Shown here: piece after piece, positions 56,165 through 64,000 of the stretch
How positions within the stretch are numbered: the stretch's first letter is position 1
Layout of the letters: the number at the start of each line of letters is the position of its first letter
NCBI GenBank assembly: GCA_001661245.1
Contig: KV454011.1
Location: forward strand, 2,057,051-2,121,050
Source of the DNA: Pachysolen tannophilus NRRL Y-2460
Lineage: Eukaryota > Ascomycota > Pichiomycetes > Alaninales > Pachysolenaceae
Length of the DNA stretch: 64,000 nt
Direction: 5' to 3'
Notes under the pieces: generated by a model
What the model was told of the DNA's origin: nothing
Database searches by the model: none
Seen by the model: the letters and a program-made list of their open reading frames with translations, nothing else
Program-made: the position numbers and the translations under genes

Positions 56165-58849
56165 ATGTCATCAAGAAAGAGAACTTCAAAAGATTTCCAC
56201 TTTGGTACATGCATTGGTGAAGGATCTTATTCGAAAGTGTACAAAGCGGTTTCCATTCATAATCATAAAACTTTTGCTATAAAAGTATTATCAAAAAAAC
56301 ATATTGTTAAAGAAAAAAAAACAAAATATGTTAATATTGAAAAAAATACATTGAATAGATTGGGTCATCATTCAGGTATAGTTACATTGTACTATACTTT
56401 CCAAGATGTAGAATCTTTATATTTTGTTATTGATTTTGCATTTAATGGAGAATTATTATCCTTGGTAAGAAAGATGGGATCTTTAAATGAACAAGTTACA
56501 AAATATTATATGATTCAATTGATTGATGCAGTACAATTCATACATTCAAAAAATATAATTCATAGAGATTTAAAACCTGAAAATATCTTGTTGAACCATG
56601 ATTGGAAATTGATGATTACAGATTTTGGCGCTGCTAAAATTTTAGAAGATGATACAAATATTAATTCACTGAATTCTAGTGGTGGTTCTAATTCAAATGG
56701 AAATACAACAGATATTTCTCTTCAAGAAAATAATAATAATAATACTAGTAGTAGTAGTAGTAGCTCGGGAAGCAGGTTGGGCTCGTTTGTTGGAACAGCA
56801 GAGTATGTATCACCAGAATTATTGAAATATAATCATTGTGGATTTGAATGTGATTATTGGGCTATAGGTTGTATCTTATATCAACTAATTATTGGACATC
56901 CACCTTTTAAAGGAACTACAGAATATCTTACATTTGAAAAAATTATACATTTAGATTATAAATTTCCAAACTACTATATTCCTATGAAAATTAAACATTT
57001 GGTTTCAAAATTATTAGTTTTGAACCCAGAAGAAAGATATGGAGCAACAGAAATCCAAAATCATGAATGGTTAAGCGACGTTGATTGGAATAATAAAGAT
57101 TTTATTTGGAAAAGAAAAGTTCCAAAATTTGAAAGTTATAATCCTCGAATTTATGGTAACAGGTTACCAAACCAGGATTCTAAAGTATCAATTAATTATG
57201 TTAACTCATCTGCTGCTTCTAATGCTTCTTCAGTTTCTTCATTGAGACCACTTCTGCAAAGTTCAATGAAGACTCGGTTAGTCAAACCTCAGTCCCAAGC
57301 TTCTTCTACTTCAACATCTTCTATGCCACTGAATATAGCACCTTTGACAAAGACAACATACACTGCTAGAATTAATACTAAACAACCCAATATTTCTTCA
57401 TCACAGGTTATTAAGAAGAACAGCGTTCAAGTGGGTCAATCTCATCAAAATGGAAATTCTAATATTAATAGCATTCCAACTTCAGTATTAAAGAAGCAAA
57501 TTTTAAATGCTCAACCGAATCAACAAGCTTTGAATAAAGTATTAACTCAAAGATTGGCAGCTAAAAATCTGGAATTAAATTTGAAAAGTAGAAATGCTAT
57601 AAATGCATCAAGTGCTGCTCTGAATGCATCTAAAATAATTCAGCCAATAAGCAACAATACAAAAGCAAATAACTTGAAACTTCCTAGGCTTCAAACATCA
57701 ATTCCATATACTCAGGAACAGAAAAAACAACAGCTACCAAAGCCTCCAGGGAATTCAAGACAATTATCTGTACCTTCTTTACCATCGAATGCAGTTGAAA
57801 GTCGCGTGTCTATGAATAAATTAAATTCAGACTCAGTAATCCATACAGTTAATGGAATGAACAATAAAACATCGCAATTAAACAATAAAATTGTTTTAAA
57901 TGAAAAGCAACATCACCCATCTCAGCCTCAAATTGAACAACACCAACAGCTACAAAAGAAAAATCAAACTTGTTCAAATTCGTCATCACAAAGTCCTACA
58001 ACCTCCATCTTTAAAAAATCTGTGTTTGGAGAAAAAACTCAAAAAGCAAACCATTCAAGTGTACCTAACTCCGCTTCGATGTCGAAAAAAATTTCAACTG
58101 CAACCATACTGTCATCACCTAAAAATAATAAGTCAGCTTCAGTTACACCAAAGGGATCAATGTTATCAACCTCGGCAACATCTGCTGATTCAGTTGAATC
58201 GGAAGCATTTACATCAGAGAACTCTGTTCCTTTGTTAGCAAATGAATTCATTTTAAAATCGGATGGTATCTATAAGTCAGAGTTGCCTTATGCGCTGAAA
58301 TTCAATAACGAAACTTTGGATGATACCTTATTAAATAAATTAATTGATGACAATTATGAATTTTTGAATAAAAATTTGAGGAAATCTTTATTGATAATAA
58401 CTAGTCTTGGTAGGCTATTGATATACGAATTTCTGGAAATTGCTCCAGCTCCAGCTCCAGTGTATTTACCAACAACATTAGATCCACGAAGTTATTCGCC
58501 AAAAAAACAGTCACAACATCAACAGTATAACAAGTACAGACAATCAAAACTAATCATAGTCAATTTGACAAACAAAAACATATCTATGTATGAATTTGAT
58601 GGATTTTTTATCATAAAAGATGATCATTCATCTGATTTAATATTTTTGAATCCATTGGATAAACATTTACCATTTGAAGAATCTTCACCCGTTTCTCCTA
58701 TATCTCCATCTTTATTATTTCAAAAAAATAAAGGATTATCATGGATTGAGGCATTATTAAAGGCAAAGGAATTGTTAAAAGAAAATGCTTTGAGTTCATC
58801 AAATACTCTGTCTCCAATAGGTACTTCTCTGAAGAATGAGCAGGAATAA
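56165..58849 (+). CDS. PKH3: Pkh3, PDK1-like protein kinase
   Basis: 894 aa (S. cerevisiae Pkh3 898). The kinase domain starts almost at the N-terminus: SRKRTSKDFHFGTCIGEGSYSKVYKA, FAIKVLSKKHIVKEKKTKYVNIEKNTL, HRDLKPENILLNHDWKLMITDFGAAK, an Asn/Ser insertion, then the T-loop SFVGTAEYVSPELLKYNHCGFECDYWAIGCILYQLI. This aligns best with Pkh3 (STRKRSPHDF..., FVGTAEYVSPELLLYNQCGYGSDIWALGC). A long Ser/Asn-rich middle (about 330-680) is followed by a folded-looking C-terminal segment (about 690-850) that may be a divergent PH domain. PDK1 kinases phosphorylate the T-loops of AGC kinases such as Sch9. Several CTG codons lie in Ser-rich contexts. Confidence 0.9.
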   Translation: MSSRKRTSKDFHFGTCIGEGSYSKVYKAVSIHNHKTFAIKVLSKKHIVKEKKTKYVNIEKNTLNRLGHHSGIVTLYYTFQDVESLYFVIDFAFNGELLSLVRKMGSLNEQVTKYYMIQLIDAVQFIHSKNIIHRDLKPENILLNHDWKLMITDFGAAKILEDDTNINSLNSSGGSNSNGNTTDISLQENNNNNTSSSSSSSGSRLGSFVGTAEYVSPELLKYNHCGFECDYWAIGCILYQLIIGHPPFKGTTEYLTFEKIIHLDYKFPNYYIPMKIKHLVSKLLVLNPEERYGATEIQNHEWLSDVDWNNKDFIWKRKVPKFESYNPRIYGNRLPNQDSKVSINYVNSSAASNASSVSSLRPLLQSSMKTRLVKPQSQASSTSTSSMPLNIAPLTKTTYTARINTKQPNISSSQVIKKNSVQVGQSHQNGNSNINSIPTSVLKKQILNAQPNQQALNKVLTQRLAAKNLELNLKSRNAINASSAALNASKIIQPISNNTKANNLKLPRLQTSIPYTQEQKKQQLPKPPGNSRQLSVPSLPSNAVESRVSMNKLNSDSVIHTVNGMNNKTSQLNNKIVLNEKQHHPSQPQIEQHQQLQKKNQTCSNSSSQSPTTSIFKKSVFGEKTQKANHSSVPNSASMSKKISTATILSSPKNNKSASVTPKGSMLSTSATSADSVESEAFTSENSVPLLANEFILKSDGIYKSELPYALKFNNETLDDTLLNKLIDDNYEFLNKNLRKSLLIITSLGRLLIYEFLEIAPAPAPVYLPTTLDPRSYSPKKQSQHQQYNKYRQSKLIIVNLTNKNISMYEFDGFFIIKDDHSSDLIFLNPLDKHLPFEESSPVSPISPSLLFQKNKGLSWIEALLKAKELLKENALSSSNTLSPIGTSLKNEQE

Positions 58850-59005
58850 AGAATAAAGTCGAAAACAAAAAATAAAACAAAAAGAAAGGTATTTGTTGTG
58901 CAAATTCAGATCTAACATTCTAATCTTGATCATCATCAAAAAAAAAAAAAAAAAAAAAAAATAAAAATAGAAAGAAATCAGATTCTCGTATTATATAATA
59001 AATAT
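58850..59005. other. Convergent 3' flanks
   Basis: Short spacer after PKH3 with an A23-like homopolymer (about 58939-58961). No gene is seen. Confidence 0.5.
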
Positions 59006-59488
59006 TCACTTTCTAAAACTGGCAGCAGCAGCAGCACTTGCAAATTTGTTATGTTTTCTTTGCAGTAAAAATGTAAAGTTATTTTCATGGTTATGAGGTA
59101 CAACATGTTGACGTTGAACATAATTATGAGTTGAAGTAGTAGAACCGCCAGATATAGCCCTTTCGTGTTGACGAGAATTTTCAGATTTGGGTGTCGGTAG
59201 CAGTGATGAAGATATAGATGGTTTTTTTTTGAAGTAATTTCAACATTTGACCCGGTTCCCAATGCTATATTTTTCATGCTATCAGCAAGATCATCAAATT
59301 CCTTGGATGAGTAAGAAGAGGATAACGATGATGACGATGACAAAGACGAAGACGATGGAGATATAGGTCTTGACTTTTCGTTGATTGCCTCTGGGGATAA
59401 AGAAGGTTTGTATCATTAGTTTAAAAGAGCCAGTATTTTTACTCGGTTGAGAAACAAATAGAGAAGATAAGCTCAATGCAAAATTCAT
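59006..59488 (-). CDS. Small Ser-rich protein of unknown function, frame interrupted
   Basis: Not recognised. A minus-strand ATG at 59488 opens MNFALSLSSLFVSQPS. Further down, another frame reads PSLSPEAINEKSRPISPSSSS, a Ser run, then KEFDDLADSMKNIALGTGSNVEITS. After an A9 run (59222-59230 on the plus strand) the coherent frame shifts again to KPSISSSLLPTPKSENSRQ and ends AAAAASFRK at 59006. The A9 step is a likely homopolymer indel. The first step could be a small intron: donor GTAAAA near 59442, branch-like AACTAAT, acceptor CCCCAG near 59391, which keeps phase. The composition resembles a short regulatory, phosphorylatable protein. The gene is probable; its structure is unsure. Confidence 0.4.
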
Positions 59489-59606
59489 TTGTTCGTAAGA
59501 AATTTTATTTTATTTGTAAATAAAGAATACATAGAAATTGTCATTAACATACTCATGCTACCCACCTTTTAAAATATTATCTATATACATAAAAATTAAA
59601 TTTGAA

Positions 59607-60203
59607 TTATGTTTTATTTAAAGATCTCCAAGTTTCGAAATCTTGTTGCAAATCACTATTTATCTTACAAGTGTCTTTTATAATTTCAATACTTCTTCCT
59701 TGAACTATGGCTTCAATTTCTTTCTCATTATTAACCCAATTATTCAACTGATTATATTTAAGATATTTTAATTCAGTCTCATCTTTTCGATCTATCTCAG
59801 CATATGGATTAATTCTAGGATCTGTGACTGCTTCTTTCTGTTCATTTATAGCGGTTTCCTTATCGATTTCTGATTTTAAATTCTTTGATTCCACCTCGCA
59901 GTATTCAATAGAACGAAGTCTAGAATTCCAATTGTTAAATAAATATCTGTACAAAAAATCATTACATACCTCACCATTCGATTTATGTAAAGACCTATCA
60001 CGATGATCCAATATATTATTCAAATGCAGCTTGATTATATCATCTGTAGAAAGTCTTGATAGTTGTAAAAATGACCTTATACCTTTTGGTGATAAGCACG
60101 CTTCTCTGCTCAAAGCCGGAGGATTCAAATTTTGATTATGGTTTTCTTCTGGCATACTATTCTTATTATTATTATCATTAGAGTCAGAACTCCATAGGAT
60201 CAT
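59607..60203 (-). CDS. MIX23: Mix23 (CCDC58 family), mitochondrial intermembrane-space protein
   Basis: 198 aa; the start may be codon 17 (MPEENHNQN). REACLSPKGIRSFLQLSRLSTDDIIKLHLNNIL, then NGEVCNDFLYRYLFNNWNSRLRSIEYCEVESK, and the C-terminal WVNNEKEIEAIVQGRSIEIIKDTCKI align with CCDC58 ([39 protein letters not shown]). Cys in these blocks are the oxidised pairs expected of a Mia40 substrate. S. cerevisiae Mix23 (YBL107C) is 196 aa and supports import into mitochondria. It is divergent from the TPR gene. Confidence 0.88.
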   Translation of the reverse strand: MILWSSDSNDNNNKNSMPEENHNQNLNPPALSREACLSPKGIRSFLQLSRLSTDDIIKLHLNNILDHRDRSLHKSNGEVCNDFLYRYLFNNWNSRLRSIEYCEVESKNLKSEIDKETAINEQKEAVTDPRINPYAEIDRKDETELKYLKYNQLNNWVNNEKEIEAIVQGRSIEIIKDTCKINSDLQQDFETWRSLNKT

Positions 60204-60462
60204 TTCCTTATCTCCCCTTGATCAATCAATCAAAAACAGGAAAAGGAAAAATAATTAAAATCAAGCAAAAAGCAAAATTTGTATTGATTCAACTTCTTTA
60301 ATCTCTCTATTGCTTTTTTAAAAATTCATTTTTCTAGCGTTTTCTCTTCTACATAATTGATTAAAAAATATAACGTATATTTTAAAAGAAAGTAAAGTAA
60401 AATTACATTAATTTGTTACTTAATAGGATACTTATAGTTGACGAGATCTATTTCCAAGGGAT

Positions 60463-62281
60463 ATGTCAGTTATATCTGGCGATTTGAGTGATGACGCTGA
60501 TGTTTTCAGAGATGTTCAGAATGTTAGAGGTACTGGATCAAAGTCTGTTTTATTGTTAGCGATTGGAAATTATTTGCAAAAAATGGCAATTCATTATAAA
60601 GAAGTTGAACACCCTCTGACTTTGAAGGAGAAATACCTGGATATCTCTTCAATTTTTGAACCTGTTATCAAGACATTGTTAAAGGTTTCGGATGAGTTGA
60701 AAATTCAAAATTTTCAAGAAGGTAGCAATAATGTATTAGATAATGAGTACACAAAGATCATTTATGGTTATGATGAATCATGTTATTTCATGTTACTTCT
60801 CAAATCATTGTATTATTTTAGTGTGGATCATATTAGCTATCGGGTTGATGTTGATTTGGAAAATGCCCACAGCTTTGATTATTTTCAAAAAAGATTAGAT
60901 CCATTTAATGTATTACCATTAGTAATTGTTAATATATTATCTAAATTGAATATTATTAAAGCCGATAAATTCTTTCCTATAGTGCTCAAGTTGGCATGTG
61001 GTGTTTTAAAAGATTATCATTCTGCTTTTGAATTTCCATCAAGAGATATTAATTTTGAATTCTTTTTAAATTCTTGGGATAAATTCATCCAGGGGAAAAT
61101 TCTTGAATATGATTCTTTAAATTTAATGGAAAAAGCAGAGTTTTTCAGAATAAAGGGGAACGAGCTGTTGAAGTCAAAGGAAAATGGGAAAGCTGTTGCT
61201 TTATACACTGAAGGTTTATTAAAATGTCCGAATTCATATCAGTTATTATGTAATAGAGCTGCTGCTTACACACTTTTAAATTCAATAGATCATAGTATTG
61301 AAGATTTAACTAAAGCTGTTGAGTTGAATCCAGCGTTTATTGCTGGCTGGACGAGATTGGGATTTAGTCATTTATATCAAGGTAATGCAGTTGAGTCCAT
61401 AAATTGTTATGTTCATGCTGTGAAGTCTATTATGGGAGAGATTTTACCTATACATTTACAAAATAAATCTACTGAAGTTATTGAAGAGTATAGACAAAAT
61501 TTACAAAAAAGAATGGTTAGTAAATTTATCTTGAAATTAAAAGAAAGTTTAGCATTAGCTGAATCACGAGCTAAACAGCAAGGTTATCCGCAAGATTATA
61601 TTGATTCAATCATTGGATCCGATGTCAAGAAATTTATTGGTAGATATAAATCAGCACCTATTAATCCTGGAAGAAGAGCTATAAGAAGACATATGGAACA
61701 ACTTGCAAGAAATCAAAACGATGGTACTATGGGGCAAACTGTTGATATTATTCCTAGTGTTGCTAACGTTGCAACTGGAGGAACTCAACAGAGAACAGTT
61801 ACTAGAAATGATATTCCAGGCGGATTTCCAGATATTACATCCATGATTTTTGGAGGAAGTGTAAACGGAGATAATAATATCATCACTACAGGCCTTAATA
61901 ATCTAGCTACAGCTATTCCTCAAAATAATAATAATAATAATAACGATACAAACAACGGTGGAAATGAAACTGGTTTTAATGATCGGGCAACAAACACTAA
62001 CAACAATACTAATGAACCTAGGCTTGAAAATTTTAGTCGAATGGTAAGAAGCTTAGCAGAGGCATTCAACTCTGGACAAACTACGATTGATGTAAATCGT
62101 ATTCAACCAAATTTTGCTAATGATTTTCGTGACCTGATTGTTCAAATTTTGGGACCATTAGATAGAAATAATGGAAATAATGAGAATGCAGGAGAAGGAG
62201 CGGGTAATACGACAGAAGTAAATGGTGCTTCAGGAATAAATGGGGATACTACTGCTAATGGAAATGCTGCTAACAATATTT

Positions 62282-62323
<42 letters not shown>

Positions 62324-63006
62324 GAAGTAATGCTGGTAGATCTAACAGTTATGAAATAAATATCGAAGTTGATCCTTCAACTGAAAGCAATACAACCGAT
62401 TTAAATGATCATTCTATGTCGAGTGATGATATTATAATTCAGCTGCCACAGACACATTCTGCTATCAATTCAGAAAGACTGTCACCGGTGATATCGAGAC
62501 CCCCTTCATCTGCAGCTTCAAATCAAGTTCATATTGAGAATGAGGATGAAAGTGCTGATCCCGATATCAATATCGACGATATCATGACGGACGATCCCCA
62601 GAGAAATGCCAATAATACTAATACTAATACTGACAACAACAATAACAATAACAATAATAGTAATCTTGGTGGAGGGAACAACAACATTTTCAATTTTTTA
62701 CAAACTGTAAATGAGCATATTCCAAGTCATGTTAGAGATGCGTTCCAAAGAAGTGCTCAATCTGCTTTTTCAAATATGTTAAATGGGGTTGCAAATCAAC
62801 AGAGAACAGGAGGAGGAACTGGAGGTCAATCGGGAACAAATAGTCCTTTTACCAGCCATACAGTTATCATTCAATCTGGTAATTCTCCTGCACGTACTTT
62901 TGTTAACCAAGTTCCTCAACCTGAGAGCAACTCTACAACTACAAATAGTACTACGCATGACAGAAATAATGAAGAAGAGGAATTTCCAGGACATGATGTT
63001 GACTAA
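60463..63006 (+). CDS. TPR-domain protein with Asn-rich C-terminal half, function unknown
   Basis: 847 aa. An alpha-helical N-terminal region (about 1-215) of no family I recognise is followed by three TPR-like units (about 223-325): EKAEFFRIKGNELLKSKENGKAVALYTEGL, NSYQLLCNRAAAYTLLNSIDHSIEDLTKAVEL and FIAGWTRLGFSHLYQGNAVESINCYVHAV. This is SGT/STI1-like and could suit an Hsp70/Hsp90 chaperone partner. The C-terminal half is low complexity (Asn runs at about 488-500, 608-622 and 723-735). No transmembrane segment is seen. A co-chaperone role is a guess. Confidence 0.75.
62287..62321. repeat. AAT trinucleotide run coding for polyAsn
   Basis: About a dozen AAT codons in a row within the TPR protein, one of three Asn runs in its C-terminal half. 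Likely length-variable between strains. Confidence 0.8.
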
Positions 63007-63244
63007 GAAGTAGTTTCCATCTCTTACTCTTATCTGAAGAGAGAAAGAAAATAGTATAGTTTGTGTATAGCAGTCAGTCAGTGGGTTTTTAATATATCAT
63101 TTGTTTTTTCAAATAAGACACTACCAAGACAATTAAAGTGGTGAACTCGTTTTTTAAAATGAACTCCAATTAGATTAGATTTTAATTACTCAAGTTTAGT
63201 TTTCGGTATTGATTTATCATAAAAAACTTGATTTTATTTAACTA

Positions 63245-63906
63245 ATGAGTGTTAAGAAAATGGCTTCTGATTCTTCATGTATTTTTTGCAAAATTATTAA
63301 AGGTGAGTTAATATGAAATATATATATATATATATATATATATAATAATAATTTGACTATAAGGGTTATTACGTACCATGCAACTACTCAATTAGACCAC
63401 AGATTGTGCATGTCTTTGTAAAATTGAATTTTTTAGATCCTATGTTGATCATTACTTTTAGATACTAACATGGATGACAATTATATATAGGCGAGATTCC
63501 ATCATTAAAGATAATTGAAACGCCGCTTAGTTATTCATTTTTCGATATTCAACCAACTGCAAGAGGTCACATATTAATCATTCCAAAGTATCATGGTGCA
63601 AAATTGCACAATTTACCAGATGAAAACTTGGCTGATATCTTACCAATTGCAAAGAAAATTGCCATTGCTTCAGGTTTAGATATCGATTCTCCAGAAGGTA
63701 CAGGATACAATATTTTGCAGAATAACGGTAGAATTGCACACCAAGTGGTTGACCACGTCCATTTCCACTTAATTCCTAAAAGAGACACCAAGACCGGCTT
63801 AGTTGTTGGCTGGCCCGCTGAAGATGCAGATTTCGGCGATTTGAAGGCACAACAACAAGAAATCTTAACCAAGTTGAAAGAATCGGGCTTGATTTCAGAA
63901 AACTGA
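63245..63906 (+). CDS. HNT1: Hnt1, HINT-family adenosine 5'-monophosphoramidase, spliced
   Basis: 157 aa from exons 63245-63302 and 63491-63906. The 188-nt intron has GTGAGT, TACTAAC at 63463-63469 and TATAG, and contains a (TA)n tract. The join reads CIFCKIIKGEIPSLKIIETPLSY, colinear with S. cerevisiae Hnt1. A second ATG at codon 6 (MASDSSCIFC) may be the usual start. The HIT triad is in DHVHFHLIPKR. QNNGRIAHQVVDHVHFH is the HINT-type block. It hydrolyses AMP-lysine and other adenosine phosphoramidates and acts with the Kin28/CAK-related module in yeast. Confidence 0.96.
63317..63343. repeat. (TA)n tract inside the HNT1 intron
   Basis: About 13 TA units near the 5' end of the intron, likely polymorphic and of no coding effect. 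Confidence 0.8.
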
Positions 63907-64000
63907 CTATCCATGAAAAATGCGAAAAATCATACGAATACAAAGCTCTGAACCTGGAAATAAAAATAAAATAAAAAAAAAACCATATACAATAAATTGT

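Overview
The window is nuclear DNA of a budding yeast, most likely a species of the CUG-Ser clade (Candida, Scheffersomyces, Spathaspora and relatives). It is AT-rich and compactly packed with single-copy fungal housekeeping genes. Its spliceosomal introns are short, near the 5' end, and carry exact or near-exact TACTAAC branch sites. In-frame CTG codons fall mainly in Ser-rich or disordered contexts (THO2, PKH3, SCH9). I see no prophage, plasmid, CRISPR or intact transposon. A 472-base run of N (51753-52224) is an assembly gap.

Layout, left to right. 0-10 kb: SKN7, SCH9 and HTM1/MNL1, all on the minus strand; this block is also contiguous in S. cerevisiae (YHR206W, YHR205W, YHR204W). 10-14 kb: a spliced DUR31-type transporter whose 486-nt intron holds a TPP (thiamin pyrophosphate) riboswitch, the most striking element here, followed by CSM3 with an MCB box. 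14-23 kb: acyl-CoA oxidase, vacuolar carboxypeptidase S, an exomer (ChAPs) subunit split by a homopolymer frameshift, and a three-exon Hook-like coiled-coil gene. 24-37 kb: a membrane protein of unknown function, YSF3 (first exon is just ATG), THO2, INN1, RPC31, PGA2, ALF1 and LSM7 (spliced). The last five keep the order and orientation of S. cerevisiae YNL152W-YNL147W. 37-48 kb: FUR1 (spliced), ARP1 (3'-end homopolymer frameshift), an intron-containing tRNA-Phe, stomatin-like SLP3, ARC1, DOM34, a Tim17-family protein, a VPS73-like transporter and ARP7. 48-64 kb: HTS1, BNA2, the N gap, AHA1, SOD2, DPM2, PKH3, a small unassigned gene, MIX23, a TPR protein and HNT1 (spliced).

There is no operon logic. 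Genes are independent units, with a few shared themes. SKN7 and SOD2 are both linked to oxidative stress. SCH9 and PKH3 are AGC kinases of the TORC1/PDK1 axis. LSM7, YSF3 and THO2 act in mRNA metabolism. ARC1, HTS1 and tRNA-Phe serve translation. Several reading frames look broken or short only because introns, near-5' exons or homopolymer indels were not taken into account; those reconstructions are given below.

All calls are from reading the sequence and from memory of protein families. No database search was run.
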